Positions 15,790-24,985 of a stretch of DNA of 53,254 bases are shown here, piece after piece (positions within the stretch are counted from its first letter, which is position 1; each line of letters starts with the position of its first letter). The position numbers and the translations under genes are program-made. The notes below the pieces were generated by a model. That model worked only from the letters and a program-made list of their open reading frames with translations, did no database searches and had not been told where the DNA came from. Source of the DNA: Clostridiales bacterium DTU073 (GTDB taxonomy: Bacteria > Bacillota > Peptococcia > DRI-13 > DTU073); contig LFSF01000015.1 in NCBI GenBank assembly GCA_001512665.1, positions 27,951-81,204 of the forward strand. The letters run 5' to 3'.

Positions 15790-17235
15790 ATGGCAATTAA
15801 CGAGCATGAAATTGATGAATATGGCGAAATAATAGTACAGGGGGAGAGCGGGCAGCAGGATTTGGAAACAAGTGAGAATAGTGTCGCAGAAAAAGAAGTG
15901 CTGGCTAAGCATAATAGAGGCGAACAGGTTGCCCGACAATTGGAAACCAATCCGCCTCAAAACGAAACAAAAGGTATAATAGGCTGGTATAGGGATTGGC
16001 GAAAAAATAGAATATACAAAAAAATGGATAAAGAAATTCGCAAATTATTCAGGGAGCTTAATAATGAAGGGTTAGAGTATTTGCCTCATATTTATCCTAC
16101 ATCTAAAAGTGATAATGCTAAAGAAATGGCGAGAGAAATGCATGCAATTGAGACAGTACTTGAGAAATATGGAAATAAGTTGTCACCTGAAGAAAGGAGA
16201 TATGCAAGGGAAGCTTTTTATGAACGCGTAATAGCCGCAGCTGTGGTAAGGCATAAAGGAGAAGCATGTGAATTAGGTGAGTTTGCACGTTTTGAAAATG
16301 CAGAGAATATGTTTAGACCTTCTCCGTATCAAAAAATCTTTATTCCTAATTTTAAGAATCATATTGCCGAACTAAAAGCAGAGAATAAATATAAAGAAGC
16401 AAATCCACGAGAAAATAGAGTTTTAGAAATAGAACTAAAATTACTATCGGAAAGAGCATATAATCTTCGTTATAACGAAAAATATAAAGGATATCTTAGA
16501 AAAAGTAAGGATACGGAGAAAAACCGTTATTTCGAAAAGCTTGATAAAGAATGGATAGAGGATGCATTCAATAAGATACAAAATGGTTTAAAGGATGAAT
16601 TTGAACGTGATCCGGAGTTAAAAAAGGAAATTGATAAATTACGCGAAAAGATGGAATATGAGGCTCTAAAGGCTAAATGTAAGAGATTAGGTATAAAGCC
16701 TCCTGAAAAAAATGCGTCTAAGCAGACACCTAAGACGCCAGACAAACCTAAATTTAGGGTAAGTAGAACTAAAGTTGGTAATGAGTTAAGAATTAAAAGA
16801 AAAAACAAACAGGAACCCCCTAAGGTACAGGCAGAGGGACTCAAACCACTTAAAGTATGGGAAAATAATGCTAAAACATTCGCTAAATCAGAGCAACAGA
16901 AAATGATTGATGAGTTTCGTACAAAGTATCCGGAACAATATAACAGAGCTATGGGTAATATAGAAAAAGAGCAAAGAGAAGCAAGGAAAATGGCTGATGA
17001 ATTAAGCACATTGTATCCGGTATATTTTGATAGAGCTATGGCTAAAAATACAGTAGTGGATAATTCACTAATAACTAATGAACAGCAAAATAGACAGATG
17101 ACTTTAGATGAATGGCAGAATAATGTAGATATTATTAAAAAAGAAGAGCATGCGAATACCAGGACTTTATATGCAGGCAAATCTCCATTTGGTGAATCAA
17201 GCAATAAGAGAAAAAGTGCACCAGAACGTTGTTAA
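15790..17235 (+). CDS. Unknown highly charged helical protein ending in PERC (paralogue family)
   Basis: 481 residues, ATG after GGGGAGATTAGG. No known domain. Visible parts: an acidic N-terminus; a helical core (GIIGWYRDWRKNRIYKKMDKE, then DNAKEMAREMHAIETVL and PEERRYAREAFYERV) that aligns with cores of the 17270, 19681 and 20214 products; and a Lys/Pro-rich linker near residue 310 (PPEKNASKQTPKTPDKPKF). Two 30-residue repeats lie at residues about 368-425 (MIDEFRTKYPEQYNRAM and MADELSTLYPVYFDRAM). The protein ends KSAPERC. It has no signal peptide or membrane segment. Long antisense ORFs here are shadows. Probably an intracellular multi-protein assembly component; function unknown. Confidence 0.65.
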   Translation: MAINEHEIDEYGEIIVQGESGQQDLETSENSVAEKEVLAKHNRGEQVARQLETNPPQNETKGIIGWYRDWRKNRIYKKMDKEIRKLFRELNNEGLEYLPHIYPTSKSDNAKEMAREMHAIETVLEKYGNKLSPEERRYAREAFYERVIAAAVVRHKGEACELGEFARFENAENMFRPSPYQKIFIPNFKNHIAELKAENKYKEANPRENRVLEIELKLLSERAYNLRYNEKYKGYLRKSKDTEKNRYFEKLDKEWIEDAFNKIQNGLKDEFERDPELKKEIDKLREKMEYEALKAKCKRLGIKPPEKNASKQTPKTPDKPKFRVSRTKVGNELRIKRKNKQEPPKVQAEGLKPLKVWENNAKTFAKSEQQKMIDEFRTKYPEQYNRAMGNIEKEQREARKMADELSTLYPVYFDRAMAKNTVVDNSLITNEQQNRQMTLDEWQNNVDIIKKEEHANTRTLYAGKSPFGESSNKRKSAPERC

Positions 17236-17269
17236 GAGTATAAGAAAGGAGAAGTATTTAATAATATGA

Positions 17270-17989
17270 ATGTTACCAGATTTTTCTTTGCTTGAAAATA
17301 TAAAGTATAGCATAGATATAGATATTAAGGAAACCAGACCTTCTGAATACTATAAAATGTATTTACATCCTTCGTTTAATAAAGAATTATATGAAAAGGA
17401 ATTGCAAGCTATTGAAAAAAATTTTGCTGAACGGGAAAAAGATTTGCAAGAATTTTGCAAGCAAAATCCCGAATTGAAAGAACAAATAAAAAATTTAAAA
17501 GTTGGTTTTAAACAAAGGGCAAAGGATAGGTATGATTTTACAGATTACTGTACTCAAATTATGGATGATAATAGAGCACAAAGAGATGATATACCTGAAC
17601 CTCCTCAAGAAATGATTGAAAGGTTTCTTAAAGAAGAGTATAATCCTTATTTTGCAGAAGGATTCATTAGATTTGAGAGTATGAGGGCTGAACTGGAGAC
17701 AAGGTGGGAAAGTAGATTAGCAAAGTTAGAAAGAAGAAGAAGGAAACAGGAAAATTTAGAAAATAACCCCAGACTTCAATTGCCTGAGAAATTTAAACGG
17801 GATCGAAGTGATCAGAGAAGTATTGATTCTATTTTATCTGAGTATGGATATGGCAATAAAGCAAAAAAAGAAACGGCTGAGCCTGAAAAAACTATTGATG
17901 CTGGAATGTCAGCTAATAAGGATGGACAGATTACACGAAATGGCAATTCTTCTCCGAGAGAAAAAAGTAGTGAGCCTGAACGTTGTTAA
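17270..17989 (+). CDS. Unknown helical protein ending in PERC (paralogue family)
   Basis: 239 residues, charged and helical. The segment EYYKMYLHPSFNKELYEKEL, followed by QAIEKNF, aligns with the 20214 product (INKDLYKEEIELINYEF) and the 19681 product (INDKIYKQEIYIIENMI). A basic coiled-coil stretch (RLAKLERRRRKQENLE) precedes a disordered tail ending SSEPERC. The tail matches that of the preceding gene at DNA level too (GAACGTTGTTAA at both ends). The frame has a TGA directly before the ATG at 17270, so that start is forced. AAAGGAG lies 18 bases upstream, which is unusually far. Function unknown. Confidence 0.65.
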   Translation: MLPDFSLLENIKYSIDIDIKETRPSEYYKMYLHPSFNKELYEKELQAIEKNFAEREKDLQEFCKQNPELKEQIKNLKVGFKQRAKDRYDFTDYCTQIMDDNRAQRDDIPEPPQEMIERFLKEEYNPYFAEGFIRFESMRAELETRWESRLAKLERRRRKQENLENNPRLQLPEKFKRDRSDQRSIDSILSEYGYGNKAKKETAEPEKTIDAGMSANKDGQITRNGNSSPREKSSEPERC

Positions 17990-18029
17990 ATTGTAAGAGA
18001 ATGTTTTTAACAGAAAGGAAAGGTTCAAA

Positions 18030-18920
18030 ATGGGATTGACAGGTGGAGTAATAAAATGGTTAATAGACAGGAATCAGTCCAGACTTAAAGAGATGAGCAA
18101 GGATAGTTTGGAGATTGATTTTCAGTTAAGGTATGGATATTTGGAAGGTTTATGCTCGAAAAAACAACTTGAAGGTATCAAGAAGATTTATCAAGAATTG
18201 GAAGAACTAAAAACTAGCCTTGGACAAGTTTATGAAATAACACCTGCTCCTTTAGAGAAAATAGAGAGGAGAAATGAATTAGAGCTTTTTTTCAATGACA
18301 TAGATAGAATTATTAACCAAGGTAAGCTTGATGTAGCAATTATGGCGATTGAGCTGGATACCCAACAAAAAATAAATGAGGCTATAAAGAGGATGGTCAT
18401 GGCACGTGAAGATTTTATTCAAACTTGCCCTGATTATTTAAGTATGAATATCGAGTATGGACAAAATGTATATATCTTAAATGAAGCGAGGAATAAGATT
18501 AACTGTGCATATTATGAAAGCCTGGATATATATAAAAACAGCCCTGATTTCCCTATAATTAATAATAAGCTTAATGAGATAAGAGATAAAATGTTTTTAT
18601 GTGAAAAGCATATGTATAATTATAGAGAAAAAGGCTTTGATTTTTCTGAAGATAAAAAGACTGAATTATATGAACTGGAAGCTGAATTCAGTAATTTCGG
18701 TTCTGAAAGACTAGCTGGTTTAAAAACTATTGATGAAGGATTTCATGAAATTAGAAGAAAAATGGCGGAAGAGGCCTTAAAAAAACGAGAAGAGCAAAGA
18801 GAATTTGATAAATTTGCTGAACGTGTTGATGAAGTATATGAACAAACGAAAGAATTAGCTGAGGCAAGTATTCCGATTAGAAGTTCGCATGTGAGCATAA
18901 ATGAACGGATGTCTCGGTAA
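18030..18920 (+). CDS. Unknown helical protein overlapping the cyclo-ligase gene tail to tail
   Basis: 296 residues, ATG after AAAGGAAAGG. It begins MGLTGGVIKWLIDRNQSRLKEM and continues as long charged helices (KQLEGIKKIYQELEELKTSL, FDKFAERVDEVYEQTKELAE). I recognise no family. It may be a distant member of the neighbouring paralogue group but lacks the clear LYxxE core. It is last in the 15009-18920 run. Its final 15 codons are antisense to the end of the minus-strand cyclo-ligase gene (overlap 18877-18920), so its C-terminus may have been acquired by read-in. No terminator separates the two genes. Confidence 0.6.
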   Translation: MGLTGGVIKWLIDRNQSRLKEMSKDSLEIDFQLRYGYLEGLCSKKQLEGIKKIYQELEELKTSLGQVYEITPAPLEKIERRNELELFFNDIDRIINQGKLDVAIMAIELDTQQKINEAIKRMVMAREDFIQTCPDYLSMNIEYGQNVYILNEARNKINCAYYESLDIYKNSPDFPIINNKLNEIRDKMFLCEKHMYNYREKGFDFSEDKKTELYELEAEFSNFGSERLAGLKTIDEGFHEIRRKMAEEALKKREEQREFDKFAERVDEVYEQTKELAEASIPIRSSHVSINERMSR

Positions 18921-19458
18921 TAATTGTATCAACCGGTATATCGAACTTTGTTCGAGGTAGACAATCGAGAATCTGAAAATCGTAAGCTAAGGCTATTTTA
19001 AGACAATCTGTACGGAGTTTTGGGAGAAAACGATCAAAATAGCCACCACCATAACCAAGTCTGTAACCTTGGCGGTCAAAGGCGACACCGGGAAGAATAC
19101 AGATATCCACGTTGTCCGGATTAACCGGACGTAAGTATTCTGGTTTTGGTGTAAGAATATTATATATTCCTCGGGTTAACTCATTAAGATTTTTCAGTCT
19201 CGACGGAATTAAGCTATTATTTTCTGCTTGAGTTACGGGAATTAATACTTGTTTTTTTTGTTCCCAAGCATTATTAATCAATGGTAGTGTGTCTGGTTCA
19301 TTTTTTATGGGAAGGTATGTGAGGATAGTTTTAGCCGTTTGATAAGCAGAAAAAAAGATAAGCTGTTGATTTATTTGATGGCTTTTCCCTTGTACTTCTA
19401 ATAAGGAAAGCATTTCTCTCTTTTCCAGCATATATTTGCGTAATTCTTGTTTGTTCAA
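18877..19458 (-). CDS. 5-formyltetrahydrofolate cyclo-ligase (MTHFS)
   Basis: Read on the minus strand. The TTG at 19458 is the likely start because AGGTGG lies eight bases upstream and it gives the usual opening MNKQELRKYMLEKRE; the GTG at 19470 in the ORF track would overlap that site. The 193-residue protein has the family motif LPGVAFDRQGYRLGYGGGYFDRFL. It converts 5-formyl-THF to 5,10-methenyl-THF using ATP and so feeds one-carbon units into purine synthesis. It is the only recognisable housekeeping gene inside the accessory block, and its 3' end overlaps the convergent 18030 gene by 44 bp. Confidence 0.92.
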   Translation of the reverse strand: MNKQELRKYMLEKREMLSLLEVQGKSHQINQQLIFFSAYQTAKTILTYLPIKNEPDTLPLINNAWEQKKQVLIPVTQAENNSLIPSRLKNLNELTRGIYNILTPKPEYLRPVNPDNVDICILPGVAFDRQGYRLGYGGGYFDRFLPKLRTDCLKIALAYDFQILDCLPRTKFDIPVDTIITETSVHLCSHANF

Positions 19459-19486
19459 TTTATTTACCACCTACACTTAGATATTT

Positions 19487-19516
19487 TTGACATATTAATA
19501 TTGAAGATATTATAAC
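19487..19516 (+). promoter_or_regulatory. Promoter for the 19681-20909 gene pair
   Basis: TTGACA (19487-19492) is followed after 18 bp by TATAAC (19511-19516), facing the 19681 gene in the spacer that separates it from the divergent cyclo-ligase gene. Confidence 0.55.
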
Positions 19517-19680
19517 ATGGATTTAAAAGATGGAATGATTCAGAAGCAAATTTAAAGATAAATTTACAAAAATGAAATTTAGAGCTTGATAAATTTGAAA
19601 AGGAGGTTGATACTATTATTAGTTTTATAAAAAAACTAGGAGAATATTTAAGAAAAAGACGCGCAGAAAAAATTGAAAAC

Positions 19681-20178
19681 ATGTTAAGAAATCTGATGCA
19701 AGACATTAAAGAAAGCTCTCGTTTTCCGGAATATTACAAGACAGATAATAGTCCAGAAATAAATGATAAAATATATAAGCAAGAAATTTATATTATTGAA
19801 AATATGATAAGCAAATATAAACATGATATAGTTAGCTATCTGGATATTAATCAAATTAAAAAACTTAATAAGCTCTTATATGAGCGAGCAGCTCTTTGGC
19901 ATCAGTTTAGAAATGAAGGTTTGAATATGCCTAAAGAAAAATTTGAGAGATTAATAATCTTAGAAGAAAATTTATACGGCGGAGAAGTTGATAAGATTTG
20001 GGGAATGGTAGAAGAATTGAAAAGAAAAGAAAACAAGCACGTATACTTAAGTCCTCAAAATTCAACAGGCGATACATTAAAGAAAACAGAAGATATACTG
20101 ATGACATATTCAGATAACCATAGAATACAGGTTGAACCTAGGAATAGACATAGACAAGAATTAGAATTAATGCGTTAA
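19681..20178 (+). CDS. Unknown helical protein of the paralogue family (true start probably upstream)
   Basis: 165 residues from the ATG at 19681, which has no ribosome site. The same frame is open back to 19576 and reads IISFIKKLGEYLRKRRAEKI just upstream. A strong AGGAGG at 19601-19606 is correctly spaced for an ATT codon at 19615, so initiation at ATT giving 187 residues is plausible. The core (EYYKTDNSPEINDKIYKQEI, then FERLIILEENLYG) aligns with the next product (FNRLRELEEMYG) and with the 17270 product. It is soluble, charged and helical; function unknown. It is followed after 35 bp by its paralogue. Confidence 0.6.
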   Translation: MLRNLMQDIKESSRFPEYYKTDNSPEINDKIYKQEIYIIENMISKYKHDIVSYLDINQIKKLNKLLYERAALWHQFRNEGLNMPKEKFERLIILEENLYGGEVDKIWGMVEELKRKENKHVYLSPQNSTGDTLKKTEDILMTYSDNHRIQVEPRNRHRQELELMR

Positions 20179-20213
20179 TTTTTATTTTATAAAAATAGGG
20201 GTGTGTGATCCTA

Positions 20214-20909
20214 ATGAGTTATTCAGATGATATTACGAGACGTAAGTTAAATCATCGTTTAAATGACTTGAATATGACTGAATTGAAAATGTCTAGGCAA
20301 AATCTTGCAGATTCTTTAAATGATATCATTAGAAAGATTAATAATTTTCAACAAGAGCATAGTGCAATATATTATCAATTGCGTTTTAATTATTCTTATA
20401 TCAATAAAGATTTGTATAAAGAAGAAATAGAGTTAATAAATTATGAATTTGCCGAATTAGAAAAGAAGTTTGCCAATGTCTTAAACGAAGATCCAAAATT
20501 AAAGGAAGATATTATGCTGATTAAGAAGGATCTGTTAGAAAAGGTAAAACTGTGGGGTAGGGCCAGAACTGAAGTTGAAAAGGATTTGATTGAAAGAAGA
20601 CGTGCTGCATTTTGGAAAAAAACAGATAAAATAAAACAGCTATTTACAGAAGCAGATTTCAACCGACTAAGAGAACTTGAAGAGATGTATGGCAATGAAA
20701 AAGGGATAGAATGCTTGCAGAATATTAAAAATATGATGTCAGTTGAGAATCCTTCATTTAATCCGGAACAGGTTAATAATGATCATAAACTATCTGCACA
20801 TAGTATCTTAGATAGATTTAATGAATTAATAAAACGAAAGGGTAGTTGGCGACTAAATGACAGAGGATTTATGGGAAGTAAGGAGGTTAATAGAAGGGAA
20901 CGGGTGTAA
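20214..20909 (+). CDS. Unknown helical protein of the paralogue family
   Basis: 231 residues from the ATG at 20214, which is well spaced from AGGGGTG; the GTG at 20205 in the ORF track sits almost on the ribosome site. The core INKDLYKEEIELINYEF aligns with the 17270 and 19681 products, and KLKEDIMLIKKDLLEKVKLW continues the similarity. The C-terminal part FNRLRELEEMYGN matches the 19681 product. No membrane segment, signal or known domain. It ends RRERV, and the stop codon lies inside the terminator hairpin. It forms a two-gene unit with the preceding ORF. Confidence 0.62.
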   Translation: MSYSDDITRRKLNHRLNDLNMTELKMSRQNLADSLNDIIRKINNFQQEHSAIYYQLRFNYSYINKDLYKEEIELINYEFAELEKKFANVLNEDPKLKEDIMLIKKDLLEKVKLWGRARTEVEKDLIERRRAAFWKKTDKIKQLFTEADFNRLRELEEMYGNEKGIECLQNIKNMMSVENPSFNPEQVNNDHKLSAHSILDRFNELIKRKGSWRLNDRGFMGSKEVNRRERV

Positions 20910-20925
20910 ACCTGTTCCTTTTTTA
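20896..20925 (+). terminator. Intrinsic terminator overlapping the stop codon of the 20214 gene
   Basis: GGAACGGGT pairs with ACCTGTTCC (one mismatch) around a GTAA loop that contains the stop codon, followed by TTTTTT. Confidence 0.85.
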
Positions 20926-21136
20926 GGCTTTTATAAAATAAAAGCTATTATAATTAAGCTGTTATCATGATTTAGTGTATAAACTAAGTTTTAAGTGGAG
21001 ATATAAATAATGTAAAGGCAGAGAAGATAAAACTTAATCCATAACAAAATTTGAAGAAATATGGAGTAATAATAAGATATTTATAAATACAAGATAAAAA
21101 TGAAAGATAATTATTAAAAATAGCCTTATACGAAAT

Positions 21137-21165
21137 TTGCCTTCTTTATCTGCCTTTACTATTAT
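21137..21165 (+). promoter_or_regulatory. groES-groEL promoter
   Basis: TTGCCT (21137-21142) and TATTAT (21160-21165) are 17 bp apart, immediately before the CIRCE element. The rest of the 330-bp gap from 20910 holds no gene I can support. It contains an inverted repeat TAAAGGCAGA (21013) / TCTGCCTTTA (21149). Confidence 0.5.
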
Positions 21166-21177
21166 TATTTATAAATG

Positions 21178-21204
21178 TTAGCACTCAACGAAGTAGAGTG
21201 CTAA
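21178..21204. promoter_or_regulatory. CIRCE element (HrcA operator)
   Basis: A perfect TTAGCACTC-N9-GAGTGCTAA lies 38 bp before groES. HrcA binds it and represses groESL until heat or misfolding stress. hrcA itself is not in the window. Confidence 0.97.
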
Positions 21205-21242
21205 CAAAAGAAAATAAAATAATTAATAAGGAGGATGTCATA

Positions 21243-21527
21243 ATGAATATTAAGCCTCTTGGCGACAAAGTTGTTGTAAAACCTTTAGCGCAAGAAGAAA
21301 AAACAAAAAGTGGTATCGTACTTCCTGATACAGCTAAAGAAAAGCCTCAACAGGGTGAGATTTTGGCTGTAGGCTCAGGAAAAACGTTGGAAAACGGTCA
21401 AAAGGTACCCTTGGAAGTAAAAGTAGGCGATAAAGTCATTTACTCCAAATATGCCGGAACTGAAATTAAAATTGATGGTGAAGAAGTATTAATTCTAAGT
21501 GAAAGAGATATTCATGCAATTATCTAA
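21243..21527 (+). CDS. groES: Co-chaperonin GroES
   Basis: 94 residues from the ATG at 21243, eight bases after AAGGAGG; the ORF-track start at 21198 lies inside [20 protein letters not shown], the mobile-loop region [19 protein letters not shown] and [16 protein letters not shown] are typical. It forms the heptameric lid of GroEL. It is controlled by the CIRCE element and cotranscribed with groEL (66-bp gap). Confidence 0.98.
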   Translation: MNIKPLGDKVVVKPLAQEEKTKSGIVLPDTAKEKPQQGEILAVGSGKTLENGQKVPLEVKVGDKVIYSKYAGTEIKIDGEEVLILSERDIHAII

Positions 21528-21581
21528 GTAATTAAGTAATAAGGAAGTAAGTCAAGGTTATTAAAGTAAGATAAATATTAG

Positions 21582-23219
<1,638 letters not shown>

Positions 23220-23244
23220 TTAAGCTATTAATATTAAACAAAGA

Positions 23245-23290
23245 GATAAGAGAAGCTCGATTTTTTACTAGCTTCTCTTATCTTTTTTTT
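23245..23290 (+). terminator. groESL terminator
   Basis: GATAAGAGAAGCT pairs perfectly with AGCTTCTCTTATC, followed by eight T residues. The 165 bp from here to the next gene are AT-rich with no feature I can support. Confidence 0.95.
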
Positions 23291-23455
23291 ATAGATATAG
23301 AAGGGTTTATCATTTTTTTGTTGAAATAATTAATAAAAAGCAAATAAACTAGAATTTTAGCAGGAAATTACAAGAATCAACAGAAATATATATTTATCAA
23401 ATAAATTATAGAATAATTTGTATTTAACTAACATAATTGAAAGGGAGATAAAATT

Positions 23456-24325
23456 ATGCGAGAATTAACGATGCTGGACCATTTACTTAAAGTAGCTCCA
23501 CTTATTAATCAGATTTCGTTGGCTGATATGGGTGTGGGAATTTGTAACTTGGAAAAATGGCTATTATACATACCAGCCAAATCCCTTGATGTGAAGATAA
23601 AGGCAGGTGATCCTGTTTTACCCGGTGGCGCAGCTTATTTAGCTATGCAAAGGAAAGAAAAAATTACAATGGAAATTGACGAAGATTTATACGGTGTTTC
23701 TTATATAGCAACTGGTTTACCAATATATAATAATGAAGGAGATGTTATTGGGGCTATAGTTACCTCCGAAAATTTACAACGTCAGGAGATTTTGTTTAGT
23801 ACTGCTCGGGAGATTCAAGGGTTTTTGCAAAATATTCAGGGTTCAATTCAAGAAATTGTTGCTGAAGCTCAAGAGTTATCAGCAACTAGTGAGGAATTAA
23901 GGTCTGTCACCGAAGATGCTACTATAAAAGTAGAATCAACAGCGGGAATTCTTGATACGGTTAAACAAATATCTAAGAGAACAAACTTAATTGGTCTTAA
24001 TGCTTCAATTGAGGCAGCTCGAGTTGGTGAATATGGTAAGGGTTTTAACGTTGTAGCTAATGAAGTACGTAATCTTTCTCAAATGACGAATAATTCTACT
24101 GCGGAAATAGGTCATATTATTAATTTGATTAAAGAAGCGATAGATTCTATAGATAGTGCTACGCAAATGGTAAGTGAGGTATCTCAATCACAAGCAGAAA
24201 AGCTTTCAGGCATTAACGTTATTTTAGAGGAATTTGGTGGATTGGCAGAAAAGCTTGTTCAAGCTGCAGACGGTTTGTTAGAAAACAAGCAAGTAATAAA
24301 AGCTAGTAAAAATAATAAACTTTAA
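23456..24325 (+). CDS. Soluble methyl-accepting chemotaxis-type signalling protein
   Basis: 289 residues without any membrane segment. Residues about 1-110 form a small sensory domain (VAPLINQISLADMGVGICN, GVSYIATGLPIYNNEGDVIGAIVTSE), Cache/PAS-like in feel. The rest is a short MCP signalling domain with the conserved hairpin tip (IGLNASIEAARVGEYGKGFNVVANEVRNLS). It would act on CheA/CheW or a similar cytoplasmic cluster. No che genes are nearby. GGGAGA precedes the ATG. The hairpin after the stop may serve both as its terminator and as an SD blocker for the next gene. Confidence 0.85.
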   Translation: MRELTMLDHLLKVAPLINQISLADMGVGICNLEKWLLYIPAKSLDVKIKAGDPVLPGGAAYLAMQRKEKITMEIDEDLYGVSYIATGLPIYNNEGDVIGAIVTSENLQRQEILFSTAREIQGFLQNIQGSIQEIVAEAQELSATSEELRSVTEDATIKVESTAGILDTVKQISKRTNLIGLNASIEAARVGEYGKGFNVVANEVRNLSQMTNNSTAEIGHIINLIKEAIDSIDSATQMVSEVSQSQAEKLSGINVILEEFGGLAEKLVQAADGLLENKQVIKASKNNKL

Positions 24326-24345
24326 TAATTTAATAAATGGATGCA

Positions 24346-24392
24346 AAAAACCTCCTTTTTGGGGCATGCTAAAAAGATGAAAGGAGGTTTTT
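24346..24392 (+). promoter_or_regulatory. Hairpin that can hide the SD site of the CBS gene
   Basis: AAAAACCTCCTTT (24346-24358) is perfectly complementary to AAAGGAGGTTTTT (24380-24392), which contains the ribosome site of the ATG at 24395. The 21-base loop is otherwise unstructured. The stem ends in T residues, so the same structure could end transcription of the upstream chemoreceptor gene. Confidence 0.75.
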
Positions 24393-24394
24393 GT

Positions 24395-24826
24395 ATGAAA
24401 TTAAGAGATATTATGACCAGAGAGGTAATTGCTGTTTCGCCGGATACTTCAGTTTTTGATGCTGCTCAGATTATGAAGGACAAAAACATAGGTGCAATTC
24501 CGGTATGTAAGGATAATATGAATGTTGATGGCATTATTACTGACCGTGATATTGTCCTAAGAGTAGTCTGCGCAGAAAAAGATCCTAAATCAATCAAGTG
24601 TAAGGAGATCATGACTGATAAGTTGGTTGTAGGTAAGACCGATATGGAAGTCGAATCTGCGTTAGATTTAATGGGTGATGTGCAAGTTCGACGCTTACCT
24701 GTGGTGGAGAATGGTAAATTAGTTGGGTTTGTATCCTTGGGAGATATGGCGGTAAATAACCGTTTTAATCGGTCTGCGGAACAAGCTTTATCAGATATCT
24801 CTGCACCAAGTCGTCCTTTAATGTAA
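24395..24826 (+). CDS. CBS-domain-pair protein
   Basis: 143 residues from the ATG at 24395, seven bases after AAAGGAGG; the ORF-track start at 24341 precedes the SD hairpin. It consists of two CBS domains: MKLRDIMTREVIAVSPDTSV with GIITDRDIVLRVV, then CKEIMTDKLVVGKTDMEVES with LPVVENGKLVGFVSLGDMAV. Stand-alone CBS pairs bind adenine nucleotides and modulate partner proteins; the partner here is unknown. Confidence 0.88.
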   Translation: MKLRDIMTREVIAVSPDTSVFDAAQIMKDKNIGAIPVCKDNMNVDGIITDRDIVLRVVCAEKDPKSIKCKEIMTDKLVVGKTDMEVESALDLMGDVQVRRLPVVENGKLVGFVSLGDMAVNNRFNRSAEQALSDISAPSRPLM

Positions 24827-24881
24827 ATTTATTAGCTAGTTTTATCCTATGGAGATTTAATAGTTTATGTAGTTTATTTGT

Positions 24882-24949
24882 AAACTTAAAGTGCATTTTG
24901 GTGATATTATAGTTCTATACAATTCGCAAAATGTACTTTAAGTTTTTTT
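24882..24949 (+). terminator. Long-stem terminator after the CBS gene
   Basis: AAACTTAAAGTGCATTTTG pairs with CAAAATGTACTTTAAGTTT over 19 bp with one mismatch around a 26-base loop and ends in a T tract. The near-symmetry means it could also work on the other strand. Confidence 0.8.
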
Positions 24950-24985
24950 ATTAAACCATAGAGAGAAGTGGGGGTTGACGTTTTA

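Noticed and set aside
16527-17204. 225-codon minus-strand ORF opposite the 15790 gene
   Set aside because: Its Ser/Leu/Cys-rich composition is the usual antisense shadow of a Lys/Glu-rich gene, and the plus-strand frame has an SD and paralogues.
11277-20909. Prophage or integrative element
   Set aside because: No integrase, transposase, terminase, capsid, relaxase or attachment-site repeats could be recognised; the region is accessory-like, but its mobility is unproven.
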